Assembly (NCBI GenBank): GCA_021776565.1
Contig: JAJFFQ010000051.1
Location: 39,148 to 103,147 of the forward strand
DNA: 64,000 bases
Direction of reading: 5' to 3'
Source of the DNA: Robiginitomaculum sp.
GTDB lineage: Bacteria > Pseudomonadota > Alphaproteobacteria > Caulobacterales > Maricaulaceae
Shown: positions 1 to 9,236 of the stretch, in pieces
Layout of the letters: each line of letters starts with the position of its first letter
Numbering within the stretch: the stretch's first letter is position 1
The notes under the pieces: generated by a model
Seen by the model: the letters and a program-made list of their open reading frames with translations, nothing else
Told to the model about the DNA's origin: nothing
The model's database searches: none
Position numbers and translations under genes: made by a program

Positions 1-110
1 AGCTTTATGATTACAGTTCCGGGGCAACAACCTGGTATGATGCCCGGCGCAGTTTTGACAGGTTCGCACGGCGTCTGGCCAAAGAACTGACGGCCTCGCC
101 AGCCAGCTAA
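1..110 (+). CDS. 3' end of an unidentified protein (partial)
   Basis: An open frame enters from the left edge (codons in phase with base 3) and stops at TAA 108-110, giving about 35 residues with the C-terminus ...FARRLAKELTASPAS. It is followed after 20 nt by a strong terminator, which supports a real gene end. The fragment (YDYSSGATTWYDARRSFDRF) is too short to assign; no domain is recognisable. Confidence 0.6.
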   Translation, partial: LYDYSSGATTWYDARRSFDRFARRLAKELTASPAS

Positions 111-130
111 ACGCCATTCTTTTACAAAAA

Positions 131-166
131 TGCCCTGTGTCATTTTCATGACACAGGGCATTTTTT
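131..166. terminator. Rho-independent terminator, probably bidirectional
   Basis: A perfect 12-bp stem, TGCCCTGTGTCA (131-142) and TGACACAGGGCA (149-160), has a 6-nt loop and is followed by six T (161-166). The A-run at 125-130 gives a U-run on the other strand. It lies between the partial plus-strand gene and the convergent minus-strand gene ending at 181, so it can serve both. Confidence 0.93.
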
Positions 167-180
167 ATTATACCCCCGGG

Positions 181-630
181 TTAGTAACGCGGCATTGGGG
201 TATCGTACTTATATCCGCGGGCCGGTTGGTAATAGCCCGTATAGCGCACCAGACGCTTTGTGCCTCTGACTATCTGGGCATTACCATAATGATCCATGCA
301 ATAACGCACGGTTATAATGGCTGCCTCTCTTTGATACCGGCCCGTGCGCTTGACCCGAAAGCAGTTGCGAAGATAGCCGCGGCCCCGGTTTACGATCTTG
401 CCACGCACACCATATCGGTTGATGCGGTTGAGCCAGGCATATTGATTGCGCGGGCGTGTCCGATAGCCATTATTGGCATTGCCGTTATTGTATTCATACA
501 TACGGTTAGAGCGCGAGCCGTTTGAATAGTCAGCAAACGCCGGTGTAGCCAGGGCCGTGCCAACCAGGCCAAGAGCAGCAAGCAATAAAAGAGGCTTGCC
601 AGGGTTTAATCGTTGTGTCTGCGTCTTCAT
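181..630 (-). CDS. Hypothetical exported basic protein
   Basis: 149 residues. The start at 630 is chosen because AGGAG lies 7 nt upstream and it gives a clean signal peptide (MKTQTQRLNPGK, hydrophobic core, cleavage after TPAFA). An upstream in-frame ATG at 678 has no comparable site. The mature part is rich in Arg, Tyr, Asn and Gly, begins with low-complexity YNNGNANNGYRTR, and has two Cys (RNCFRV and RYCMD) that may form a disulfide in the periplasm. The segment around the Cys pair with RGRGYLRNCFRVKRTGRYQREA resembles small cell-envelope proteins seen in alphaproteobacteria, but I do not recognise the family. Single gene with its own terminator downstream. Confidence 0.7.
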   Translation of the reverse strand: MKTQTQRLNPGKPLLLLAALGLVGTALATPAFADYSNGSRSNRMYEYNNGNANNGYRTRPRNQYAWLNRINRYGVRGKIVNRGRGYLRNCFRVKRTGRYQREAAIITVRYCMDHYGNAQIVRGTKRLVRYTGYYQPARGYKYDTPMPRY

Positions 631-727
631 CGTTTTTCTCCTAGATGACCAGCCTGTGGACATAATGAAGAAGGTCATCTGAAACTGACCTGAAGAGCGC
701 GTTCATATTGGATTGGGGTCTGGACTT

Positions 728-772
728 GGGTAATCAACCCATAAGCAGGATCAATATGGTATAAGGCTATAG
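728..772 (+). repeat. Degenerate solo copy of the MITE terminal repeat
   Basis: This stretch (GGTAATCAACCCATAAGCAGG and following, to CTATAG) aligns over about 40 nt with the left end of the TA-flanked element at 39651-39917. On the minus strand both encode a similar peptide (HIDPAYGLIT here, HVDPVYEFMT there). No matching second end lies nearby, so it looks like a decayed fragment. The match is visible by eye but imperfect. Confidence 0.45.
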
Positions 773-780
773 ATGAAGAA

Positions 781-812
781 AAGCCCGCGCTGAAATAATC
801 CAGCGCGGGCTT
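781..812 (-). terminator. Rho-independent terminator of the M13 peptidase gene
   Basis: Arms AAGCCCGCGCTG (781-792) and CAGCGCGGGCTT (801-812) pair perfectly with an 8-nt loop. On the minus strand the stem is followed by TTCTTCATC, a short U-rich tail. It lies 22 nt past the stop of the peptidase gene. Confidence 0.85.
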
Positions 813-834
813 TGTAACCTGGAAAATAAAAGAC

Positions 835-2907
835 TTACCAGATTTTGACGCGCTCTTCTGGTGACAAATACATGGCGTCATCTTCGGAAACATCAAAGGC
901 CGCATACCAGGCATCGATATTACGCACTATGCCGTTAGCGCGGTATTGCCCCGGTGAGTGCGGATCGGTAGTCAAGCGGTTGATGAGGGCTTCATCGCGC
1001 ATTTTACGGCGCCATATCTGGCCCCATGAAAGGAACAGGCGCTGATCGCCGCTATAACCATCAATCATCGGGGCATCCTTGCCTTTCAGTGACAGCTTAT
1101 AGGCGGTGTAGGCGAAATTAATGCCACCCAGATCGCCAATATTTTCGCCCATGGTCAGATCACCTTTAACGTGATGGCCTTCAATGGGTTCAAACTGGTC
1201 ATATTGCGCACCAAGCTTGGCGGCGCGGGCGTCAAACGCTTTGGCGTCTTCTTCCGTCCACCAGTCACGCAACATGCCGGTGCCATCAGATTTGCGACCC
1301 TGATCGTCAAAACCGTGGCCCATTTCATGGCCGATCACCGCACCAATGCCGCCATAATTCACGGCGTCATCAGCATTGGGGTCAAAGAACGGCGCTTGCA
1401 AAATAGCCGCCGGAAACACAATTTCATTGCGTGTGGGCGAGTAATAGGCATTGACCGTTTGCGGACTCATAAACCATTCGGTTTTGTCAATCGGCCCGCC
1501 AAGTTTGGAAATGTTGTCGTTATAGGCCCACAAATTACCGGCACGGACATTGCCAACCAGGTCATCACGCTTGATCTGCATGGAAGAATAATCTTTCCAC
1601 ACATCAGGATAGCCAATTTTAGGGGTAAACGCGGCAAGTTTTGCGTGGGCTTCAACCTTGGTGCCTTCCGACATCCATTCCAGATTATCGATATGCTGAC
1701 CCAGTGCGGTACGCAGGTTTTCAACCAGAGCCACCATTTTGGTTTTGGATTCTGGCGGGAAGTGTTTTTTCACATAAACCTGACCGATAGCCTCGCCCAG
1801 CGTGCCACTAACCATACTGACACCACGTTTCCAGCGATCCCGTTGCTGGGGCTGGCCACGAAGTGTGGTGCCGTAAAAGGCAAAATTTTCATCATCAAAG
1901 GCTTTGGGCAATTGCCCGGCAAAATTGGACAGGGTTTTGAAGGTTAAAAAAGCCTGCCAGTCGGCAATTGAAGTCTCAGAAAAAATGTTAGCAATTTTGG
2001 GAAATGCGCTTTTTTCACGTACAACAAGTGAACTGACATCGCCCAGGCCACCGGCCTCGGCGGCGTGGTGCCAGGGAAAACCAGGGGCAAAACTTTCCAG
2101 CTCATCCAGGGTCATTTTGTTATAGGTCAGATCGCGGTTACGCCGATCTTTACGCTCCCAATGAACCTCGGCGAGTTTTGTTTCCAGCGCCATAATGGCA
2201 TCTGCTTTTTCACCAGCTCCTTCAATCCCGGCCAGATCAAACATATTGGCGATGAATTTGACATAGGCAACGCGGATGTCCTTGAACCGCTGGTCATCTT
2301 TGAGGTAGTAATCCCGATCCGGAAGACCCAGCCCGGCATGACCCATATAAAGCGCGTATTGATCGGGTTGCTTGGAATCGATATTGACGCCGCCGCCAAA
2401 TACGGCACCGGCCTGCATATCAGGTGACATCATCAGGGCCGCAACATCCATGTGTGAGCTGGCGGCACTGATCTTGTCCAGATCGCCCTGAATGGGGGTG
2501 ATACCATTGGCCTCAATGGTCTCGGTATCCATGTAACTGGCAAACAGGTCGCCAATTTTTTGCTCGGAGGAACCGGGTGCGCCTGAGTTGGCGGCAGCTT
2601 CCTCGATAATGGCCCTGACCTGTTTTTCAGAGCGTTCGGCCAGAACCGTAAACGAGCCATAATTTGTCCGGTCAGCAGGGATTTCAAATGTATCCATCCA
2701 GGTGCCATTGACATAACGGAAGAAATCATCCCCCGGCTTTACCGCCTCGTTCATGGCTGTTGTATCAATGCCAAAATTGCCAAGTTCTGGCGGAACCGCA
2801 ACAGCGACTTTGGCTTCCGGCTCTTTGGTGCTTTGCGTTTCATTAGCTGGTGCGCATGAGGCCAACAAAGCGATCACGGCACCGGTTGAGAGTAGATATT
2901 TTTTCAT
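835..2907 (-). CDS. M13 family metallopeptidase lipoprotein (PepO/neprilysin-like)
   Basis: Zinc endopeptidase of the neprilysin family, expected to cleave short peptides in the periplasm or at the outer membrane. The 690-residue form starts at 2907, preceded by AAGGAAA; the longer frame to 2985 lacks a site and would spoil the signal. A lipoprotein signal MKKYLLSTGAVIALLASC places the lipidated Cys at residue 18. The catalytic motif HEMGH is at about 527-531 with FDDQGR after it; the third zinc ligand is in ENIGDLGG near 588, and the substrate-binding NAYYSPTRNEIVFPA motif precedes. The chain ends VKIW, so the Cys of the CxxW C-terminus common in the family is absent. It lies downstream of, and in the same direction as, the RND operon but has its own leader. 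Confidence 0.95.
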   Translation of the reverse strand: MKKYLLSTGAVIALLASCAPANETQSTKEPEAKVAVAVPPELGNFGIDTTAMNEAVKPGDDFFRYVNGTWMDTFEIPADRTNYGSFTVLAERSEKQVRAIIEEAAANSGAPGSSEQKIGDLFASYMDTETIEANGITPIQGDLDKISAASSHMDVAALMMSPDMQAGAVFGGGVNIDSKQPDQYALYMGHAGLGLPDRDYYLKDDQRFKDIRVAYVKFIANMFDLAGIEGAGEKADAIMALETKLAEVHWERKDRRNRDLTYNKMTLDELESFAPGFPWHHAAEAGGLGDVSSLVVREKSAFPKIANIFSETSIADWQAFLTFKTLSNFAGQLPKAFDDENFAFYGTTLRGQPQQRDRWKRGVSMVSGTLGEAIGQVYVKKHFPPESKTKMVALVENLRTALGQHIDNLEWMSEGTKVEAHAKLAAFTPKIGYPDVWKDYSSMQIKRDDLVGNVRAGNLWAYNDNISKLGGPIDKTEWFMSPQTVNAYYSPTRNEIVFPAAILQAPFFDPNADDAVNYGGIGAVIGHEMGHGFDDQGRKSDGTGMLRDWWTEEDAKAFDARAAKLGAQYDQFEPIEGHHVKGDLTMGENIGDLGGINFAYTAYKLSLKGKDAPMIDGYSGDQRLFLSWGQIWRRKMRDEALINRLTTDPHSPGQYRANGIVRNIDAWYAAFDVSEDDAMYLSPEERVKIW

Positions 2908-2946
2908 TGATAGGGTTTCCTTTATTTTCCAGTCAAACTTAACGGC

Positions 2947-2977
2947 AAAGCCCCAAGCCGCAAGGGCTGGAGGCTTT
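2947..2977 (-). terminator. Hairpin between RND operon and M13 gene, possible terminator
   Basis: AAAGCC (2947-2952) pairs with GGCTTT (2972-2977), and inside it AGCC (2956-2959) pairs with GGCT (2965-2968), with a small internal loop. It follows the RND stop on the minus strand. There is no T-run, so it may be a weak terminator or part of the M13 mRNA leader. Confidence 0.35.
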
Positions 2978-3031
2978 AACCACATTAATAATTGTTAAGC
3001 TTGGGCCAAGACCTTAAATCCCGGCCAAAAC

Positions 3032-6000
3032 TTATTCGGCTGGTAGAACCTCAAGGTGATCGACATCTTCACCATCCAGTTCTTCCAGACTGCTGCCAAA
3101 GCGCGGCTGCTTCTTTCCCCAGATCAACCAGACAAAGAATCGGCGAATATCGGCACCGATGGCATAAAGCGCGGGTACGAAGAACAGTGTCACAAACAGG
3201 GCGAACAGCACGCCGTAGGATAGGCCAATACCAACCGGGATCAGGAATTTTGCCTGTATGGATTTTTCCATCAACAGCGGCAGAAGTCCGACAAAGGTGG
3301 TCAGCGAGGTCAGGATGATCGGGCGGAAACGCTCGGTTCCGGCCTCGACCAGGGCGCGGGCTGCGCCGATTCCCTTGGCTCGTAATCGGTTGACATAATC
3401 AACCAGAACGAGATTATCATTAACCGCCACCCCGGCCGCTGCCATAAAGCCCAATAGCGAGAACAAGTTCATCGACTCTCCCAGTATTAGATGGCCGATC
3501 ACTGCGCCCATAAAGCAGAACGGTATGGCCGCCAGCAGGATAAGCAAAGGCTGGGCATAGGAGCGAAAGGCAATGGCAACCAGAATATAGGCCACGCCAA
3601 AGGCAATCAGTGACAGGGTTAAAAGTTCGGCCATAAACTCGGCCTGACCTTGCGCCCGACCAATATCACCCCGGCGAACCTCAGGGTTGTTGGCATCAAA
3701 ATCATCAAAGAAGTTTTCTTTCATATCTTTTTGAATCTCGTTGATGCGCTCTGTAACAACTTCGGCGCTAACAATAATGGCGCGTTGGCGTTCCCGGCGC
3801 AGTATCTGACTGATCCCGGGCGCATAATGCATTTCAGCAACTGAATAGAGCGGAACCTCACGGCCATCAGAGGTGCGAATGCGCATGTTTTTCAGAAAAT
3901 CAAGCGATTCGCGATCAGCACGGGGATAACGCACATAAACCCGGACATCCTTGCCATCACGGGGCAGGCGTTGCACGGCCTCGCCAAAGAACCCCTGACG
4001 CACCTGACGGGCGACATCGGTAATGGTGATACCAAGGGATTCCGCCCCGGGTTTCAGGTTGAACTGAATTTCATCAGTGGCTGACTGGCTGTCATTGACC
4101 ACATTATGAACGCCGTCATAGCTGCGCAGACGCGCCATCAGTTCATCAGCCGCTTTGGTCAAAACATCCATATCCGTGGCGTTCAGGACATATTGCAAGG
4201 GTGGCCCGTTATTGTTGTTGAGATAATCCACCGTAATTTTTTCGGCGTCAGGCACCTCACCAATTAACTCGCGCAAACGTTCTGCGGTTTCTTTTGCGCT
4301 CATCGCACGGGTTTCGGGCGGCACCAGTTTGACCAGGGCCAGCACATTGTTTTCGCGGGAACGGGTGTACCAGTTTTCGATCAGCGAATTACCACCTTCG
4401 CTAACCTCTTTTTCCAGCGCTTCTTCAGCAATTTGTATCTGTGCCAGCACTTCCAGAGTGCGTGAATACGGCGTGCCTTGCGGCAGGGTGACGTCAATGT
4501 TGATCTGATCGGATTCGGTCTCCGGCATGAAGGTGAACTTCACAATACCGGTGGTCATAAGGCCAACAGACAGGATTGCCGAAGCAATAAAGCCTGCCGC
4601 CGTCAGATAACGCTGGCGCACGGCAAATTTCATCACTGGCCGATACACATGATGGGCAAACCACAAAATACTGTCAGCGATGCGCGCCTGAAAGCGGGCG
4701 AGACGGCTCTGTGGGTTATAGGGTTTCAGGTGTGAAAGGTGTGAGGGCAGGATCAGCAGTGATTCCACCAGGGAAAATGACAATGCCATAATCACGACCA
4801 GCGAAATGGCGCGGGTAAACTCCTTGGTATTGCCAGATAGATACATCCACGGGGCAAAGAAAATCATTGTTGTCAAAACGGCAAAAATCACCGGTTTGAT
4901 GACCATTTTTGTGCCTTCGACCGAGGCCTCAATACCCCTCATGCCTTCTTCGGTTTTTCGGTGAATGGCCTCGCCAACTATGATGGCATCATCGACGATA
5001 ACGCCAATGACCAGTAAAAAGGCGAAAGTCGAAATCATGTTGAACGACACACCAACAAGCGGCAACATGGCCAGCCCGCCGGCAAAGGCGACGGCAATCC
5101 CTACGGCCACCCACAGCGCGATAGCCGGACGCAGGAACAGCATCAGGGTGAGCATCACCAGGGCAAGGCCGGATATGAAGTTTGAGCCAATGGTGTTGAT
5201 TCGGGCGCTATAGGCTTCGGATGCGTCATTCCACAAGGTCAGGGAAACGCCCTGGGGCAGCTCGGTACGCTTCTTTTCCAGATAGGCCTTCACGCCCCTG
5301 GAAATTTTAACCACGTCCATTTTGGGGCCAGACATGATCTGAACCAGTATGGTGCGCTCCCCGTTCATGGTGGCCATCAGATTAACCTCGGTAAAACCAT
5401 CTTTCACAATGGCCACATCACCAACGCGAATGATCGCGCCTTCAGGGGTTTGGCGAACAATTATGTCTTCAAAATCGCCCTGGCTATCAGCAAGCTGGCG
5501 GGTTCGTAATTGCATATCACCAAGCTCGGTTCGTATATTGCCCGATGATATATTTACAGATGTGCCGCGAATTGCCTGGGCAACGTCGGAAAAACTCAAA
5601 CCATACCGGCGAAGGGATTCTTCGGATACCTCAATAGAAACTTCCTCATTACGCATCCCGAACAGGTTTACCTCTGGCACATGGGGCAGAAGGGCTATGT
5701 CGCGGCGAACCTCTTCGGCCAGGCGTGACAAAATCCGTTCATCCACATCGCCCGAGATTGCGACACGCATCAATTCGCCATTGCTGGCGAAAAGACTTAA
5801 TTGTGGTTCTTCTGCGGCGGCAGGAAAGGTTGTAATGGCATCTATTTCGCGTTTTATGTCTTGCAGAAAATCAGAGCTGTTCAGATCCTGATCGCCAATC
5901 ACAAACAGTGTGCCGACATTTTCCGAGGCAACAGAATATAATTGGTCTATACCCTTGACGCGGCTGACAGCTTCCTCCATGCGCATGACAATCTGGTCTT

Positions 6001-6181
6001 CAATATCCGACGGTGAAGCCCCCAGCCACAACACACTGACCTGCGCGCCCGGAAACTTAACATAGGGATTAAGTTCACGCTCAATGCGCGAATAGCCGAT
6101 CAGTCCCGCGATAATAATCGCGATCATCAGCAAGTTGGCGGCGACCTTGTTCTGCGCCCACCAGTGTATAATGCCGTTCAT
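3032..6181 (-). CDS. RND efflux transporter permease subunit
   Basis: Inner-membrane proton-driven pump of the AcrB/MexB type, 1049 residues, the usual RND length. The start at 6181 (MNGIIHWWAQNKVAANLLM) has AGGAGAGGG just upstream and matches the conserved N-terminus with the first membrane helix; the frame also extends 23 codons further. Hydrophobic blocks occur in two sets of about six with a large periplasmic loop after helix 1 and another after helix 7. The GVIVDDAIIVGEAI segment with paired Asp is the proton relay of helix 4, and GVAVNDNLVLVDYV is its counterpart in the second half. Third gene of the operon, 13 nt after the adaptor gene. Substrate cannot be told. Confidence 0.95.
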   Translation of the reverse strand: MNGIIHWWAQNKVAANLLMIAIIIAGLIGYSRIERELNPYVKFPGAQVSVLWLGASPSDIEDQIVMRMEEAVSRVKGIDQLYSVASENVGTLFVIGDQDLNSSDFLQDIKREIDAITTFPAAAEEPQLSLFASNGELMRVAISGDVDERILSRLAEEVRRDIALLPHVPEVNLFGMRNEEVSIEVSEESLRRYGLSFSDVAQAIRGTSVNISSGNIRTELGDMQLRTRQLADSQGDFEDIIVRQTPEGAIIRVGDVAIVKDGFTEVNLMATMNGERTILVQIMSGPKMDVVKISRGVKAYLEKKRTELPQGVSLTLWNDASEAYSARINTIGSNFISGLALVMLTLMLFLRPAIALWVAVGIAVAFAGGLAMLPLVGVSFNMISTFAFLLVIGVIVDDAIIVGEAIHRKTEEGMRGIEASVEGTKMVIKPVIFAVLTTMIFFAPWMYLSGNTKEFTRAISLVVIMALSFSLVESLLILPSHLSHLKPYNPQSRLARFQARIADSILWFAHHVYRPVMKFAVRQRYLTAAGFIASAILSVGLMTTGIVKFTFMPETESDQINIDVTLPQGTPYSRTLEVLAQIQIAEEALEKEVSEGGNSLIENWYTRSRENNVLALVKLVPPETRAMSAKETAERLRELIGEVPDAEKITVDYLNNNNGPPLQYVLNATDMDVLTKAADELMARLRSYDGVHNVVNDSQSATDEIQFNLKPGAESLGITITDVARQVRQGFFGEAVQRLPRDGKDVRVYVRYPRADRESLDFLKNMRIRTSDGREVPLYSVAEMHYAPGISQILRRERQRAIIVSAEVVTERINEIQKDMKENFFDDFDANNPEVRRGDIGRAQGQAEFMAELLTLSLIAFGVAYILVAIAFRSYAQPLLILLAAIPFCFMGAVIGHLILGESMNLFSLLGFMAAAGVAVNDNLVLVDYVNRLRAKGIGAARALVEAGTERFRPIILTSLTTFVGLLPLLMEKSIQAKFLIPVGIGLSYGVLFALFVTLFFVPALYAIGADIRRFFVWLIWGKKQPRFGSSLEELDGEDVDHLEVLPAE

Positions 6182-6194
6182 AACACCCTCTCCT

Positions 6195-7460
6195 TTAGTT
6201 TGCTTCGCTTGCGTCGACGGTTTTGGTTTCTGCCAATGCTGTGCGTTCAACAGTTTCTATTTTCATGCCTTCAGATACCGCGCGCACCGGTGAGGTAATG
6301 ACCCTGTCATCGGGGCTGATCCCGGCAATCAGAACCGCCGTATTACGATTTGATGAAACCACTGTGACCGTTTGCATGGTCAGTGTGCCATCATCCTTGG
6401 CCACATACACCGTATCATCACCGCGCAGCGCCGTGCGTGGCACCACAAGGGCATCAGAAATGGCACGGCCTTCAACCTTTGCATCCACAAAAAGGCCAAC
6501 CGCCAGAGGCATGCCATTATCGGCACCGGCACCATAGGGGTCTGTGACCTCAACAAAGGCAAAAAGTACACGAGTGCGCGGATCAATGGCCGCATCGGTG
6601 CGGGCAATATGGCCCGACCAATGACGCTGCTGCCCGGCGACTATGGCTGATAACTCCACTTTGGGGCCGGGACGTTCATTGCTTTCCATAAAGGCAAGCG
6701 GCAGGTCAAGCTGGCTAAGTTCGCTATCGGTGAGCGGCAGGGGAACCTCAACGATATTCGTTGCAAAAATCCGCCCCAAACGGGTTCCCGGTGTAACATA
6801 TTGCCCTAAATCTGCACCTTTGGAGCGTACGCGCCCGGAAAACGGCGCCCGAATTATGGTGCGGGATAATTGTAGATTGGCATCGGCAAGGCTGGCCTTG
6901 GCGCTGTCCAGTTTTGCCTGCGCCTCGGCCATTTGTGGAAGACGCAGCGTCAGGGGAGAAGCATCACCATCGCCAAGTTCAGCCCAGTCTTTTTTGGCAA
7001 TTTCAGATTCGGCTCTTTCCCGGATTAGCACCTGTTCAGCCTGGGCAACCGTCGCTTCTGCCTGAATCACTTTCAGGCTATAATCATCAGGCTCAATGCG
7101 TATCAGGACATCGCCCTTGTTAAAAAAGCCACCTTCGATAAAGCTGTTGGAAACACGCAGTATCTTGCCAGAAATTTGCGGCACCACATCAATCTCGGTT
7201 CTGGGGCGCACCTCACCCTGGGTATTCACCGCAAGATGCACCGTTTCCCGGCTTGGGTTGGTAACCAGTACCGGCGCCGGTTTAAGCTCTTCGGCTTTTT
7301 TATCCGGCTCGGGTTTCAGGGCATTCATCACCATCACTCCGGCAACCCCGCCAACAATGACCACCACCGGCAGGGCAAATACGATCAAGCGCCACAGCAA
7401 CAGCGCCGGGTTGCGGGTTTTACGCTTTTTTGTAACTTGAGTTGGTTCATGTATACTCAT
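6195..7460 (-). CDS. RND efflux periplasmic adaptor (HlyD/AcrA family)
   Basis: Membrane fusion protein linking the inner-membrane pump to the outer-membrane channel; 421 residues. A basic N-terminus (KKRKTRN) precedes one membrane anchor (residues about 20-50). A lipoyl/barrel-sandwich part follows (PQISGKILRVSNSFIEGGFFNKGDVL), then a helical hairpin rich in Ala/Glu, the second lipoyl half (IIRAPFSGRVRSKGADLGQYV) and beta-barrel domains. The start ATG at 7460 overlaps the TolC stop as ATGA, and the permease follows at once, which makes a tripartite operon. Confidence 0.94.
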   Translation of the reverse strand: MSIHEPTQVTKKRKTRNPALLLWRLIVFALPVVVIVGGVAGVMVMNALKPEPDKKAEELKPAPVLVTNPSRETVHLAVNTQGEVRPRTEIDVVPQISGKILRVSNSFIEGGFFNKGDVLIRIEPDDYSLKVIQAEATVAQAEQVLIRERAESEIAKKDWAELGDGDASPLTLRLPQMAEAQAKLDSAKASLADANLQLSRTIIRAPFSGRVRSKGADLGQYVTPGTRLGRIFATNIVEVPLPLTDSELSQLDLPLAFMESNERPGPKVELSAIVAGQQRHWSGHIARTDAAIDPRTRVLFAFVEVTDPYGAGADNGMPLAVGLFVDAKVEGRAISDALVVPRTALRGDDTVYVAKDDGTLTMQTVTVVSSNRNTAVLIAGISPDDRVITSPVRAVSEGMKIETVERTALAETKTVDASEAN

Positions 7461-8869
7461 AGCGAAGTGTCCTCATCGACAAGTGCGGCGGTTTTGACCG
7501 CCTGCGTATTAAAATCTCCGGCGATAGCCAAATGAAGGCGCACGCGATTGGATGCACGCTCCTTACTGGCCGCAATAAACTGGCTCTCGGCATTAATTCT
7601 GCGGCGCTGGGCATCCAATAGTTCAAAAATTGTGCCCACACCCCGGCCAAATTCTCGCACAGCCAGCTTCTCTGCCTCGCGGGCTTCGGTTGCAGAAACA
7701 TTCAAAGAGGCCTCACGTCTGGCCAGATAGGTTTCACCATCAAGGGCATCCTCGGCTTCGCGCCAGGCAGTCAGAACAAGAGCGGCGTATGTTTCCAGCT
7801 GTATGCGCTGGGCAGCGCGGGTGCGTTTAATGTCTGCCTTTAAGGCACCACCACGAAAGATTGGCTGGGTAAGATTGCCCAAAAGTCGCCCGGCAAGAGT
7901 GTCCAGATCAAAAATATCGGAAAAATCACTGCCACCGGTTGATGCTGATGGTGAAAATGACAAACGCGGCAGCAAGGCCTTGCGTGCCTCTGATGCCCGG
8001 AGGCCAGCAGAGGTCAGCCGGGCTTCAGCTGCCAGTATATCAGGGCGGCGGGCCAGCACATCGACAGGGGTGCCCACACCGGAAACCGCGCCCAGGACAG
8101 GCAGATTTTGTGCAGCCTTTATAGCCTTGGCAGGATAGCGTCCGAGCAGCAATTCCAGACGCCGTGTGGCGTCGGCTTGCTGTTGTTCGCGCAAGGCCAG
8201 AGTGGCTTCTGAACCGGCCAGTGCCGAGCGGGCAAGACGCAGATCGAGTGAGCTGGATACGCCGCGTGCATAGCGCCGCTGAACCAGACGCGATGAACGG
8301 TTACGTGATTGCAGATCGTCGTTGGCAAGAGCAACCTGCTGACCACCCTCGATCAAATCAAACCAGGCCTGGGCGGTTTGTCCGGCAATGGACAGACGCG
8401 CAGCAGCATAATCAGCCTCCGCAGCACGGGCATTGGCATAACCAGCATTGGCACCATCCTTGATGCGACCCCACAGATCAGCCTCCCAGCTTACCGAGAG
8501 GGACGCTCCGTATGATGATATGTCAGGTGAGTTTTGCACCAGATTACGTGTGGCAGACGATGAAAAATCAACGCTGGGCAGACGCGCCGAAGCGCCGGAA
8601 ACAGCCAAAGCACGTGCCTGATCTATCCGTCCGGCACTGGCCAGAAGATCATGATTGTTGGTCAGCGCCTCATTGACCAATGCGGTCAAGTTGGCATCTG
8701 CAAACCCGGCCAGCCAATCGGCAGCCAATGCACCAACGTTTTCATTCTGACTTTGCCATTGCCCAGGAGCCTGCACGCGCATCATTTGCGCTTGCTCTGG
8801 CCCGGCATTTACGCTGGCGCAAGCACTTAGCCCAATGAGGGCGGCTGTCATCAACCATTTGTTAGACAT
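7457..8869 (-). CDS. TolC-like outer membrane efflux lipoprotein
   Basis: Outer-membrane channel of the efflux system, OprM/NodT type. Lipoprotein signal MSNKWLMTAALIGLSAC, then two repeated helical halves typical of the OEP family (LTNNHDLLASAGRIDQARA and YARGVSSSLDLRLARSAL...RRLELLLGRYP; VDVLARRPDILAAEARL is the family signature). The start at 8869 has GGGGA 7 nt upstream and suits the candidate promoter at 8908-8935. An in-frame ATG at 8890 has a stronger GGAGG and is a real alternative (468 versus 477 residues before small adjustments). First gene of the three-gene efflux operon. Confidence 0.93.
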   Translation of the reverse strand: MSNKWLMTAALIGLSACASVNAGPEQAQMMRVQAPGQWQSQNENVGALAADWLAGFADANLTALVNEALTNNHDLLASAGRIDQARALAVSGASARLPSVDFSSSATRNLVQNSPDISSYGASLSVSWEADLWGRIKDGANAGYANARAAEADYAAARLSIAGQTAQAWFDLIEGGQQVALANDDLQSRNRSSRLVQRRYARGVSSSLDLRLARSALAGSEATLALREQQQADATRRLELLLGRYPAKAIKAAQNLPVLGAVSGVGTPVDVLARRPDILAAEARLTSAGLRASEARKALLPRLSFSPSASTGGSDFSDIFDLDTLAGRLLGNLTQPIFRGGALKADIKRTRAAQRIQLETYAALVLTAWREAEDALDGETYLARREASLNVSATEAREAEKLAVREFGRGVGTIFELLDAQRRRINAESQFIAASKERASNRVRLHLAIAGDFNTQAVKTAALVDEDTSL

Positions 8870-8907
8870 TTTTCGTCCCCGGAATTTCATTTGGGCCTCC
8901 AAACGGG

Positions 8908-8935
8908 AAAATAACTGTTACATCGCGAATGTCAA
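8908..8935 (-). promoter_or_regulatory. Candidate sigma70-type promoter of the efflux operon
   Basis: On the minus strand, TTGACA (8930-8935), a 16-nt spacer and TATTTT (8908-8913). Transcription would start close to 8901, almost on top of the GGAGG that serves ATG 8890, which favours translation from ATG 8869. Judged by eye only. Confidence 0.42.
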
Positions 8936-9236
8936 TGAAACTTTATTGATAAACGGCAAATATTACACGAATTTCACAATCAAACCTGACTTTCATATTT
9001 TCAGCTCCATCGGAATGGTGATATTGTTAAGATGCCCAAAACCTGGTTTTGGATGCATATTTTCACATAACACGACAGCATGAGCGTCATTTCATTTTCC
9101 AGACGGTGAGTGATTCAAGCGTTAGAGTAATAGTGTGTTGGTTATGTAACACACCAAACATTGTTTGACAAGATAATTCCTGCTGCGCTCAACCACAACA
9201 CAGGACATGAGGGACAATGTGGGTGATTTATGGTGA
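8936..9236. other. AT-rich intergenic region with two small dyads, no gene seen
   Basis: About 300 nt between the efflux operon and the HxlR gene, without a credible coding frame. It holds CCAAAAC (9036-9042) with GTTTTGG (9046-9052), and GTGTGTT (9133-9139) with AACACAC (9148-9154). Neither has a T-run. They could be regulator sites for the efflux operon or weak ends of the HxlR transcript. Confidence 0.4.

Noticed and set aside
1171..1947. A 258-codon plus-strand frame opposite the M13 peptidase
   Set aside because: Fully antisense to a conserved gene, no motif and no upstream site; a shadow frame.
5349..5891. A 180-codon plus-strand frame inside the RND gene
   Set aside because: Antisense shadow of the conserved permease.
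9133..9154. A terminator after the HxlR gene
   Set aside because: The GTGTGTT/AACACAC stem has no T-run and is only 7 bp; kept as an unassigned dyad.
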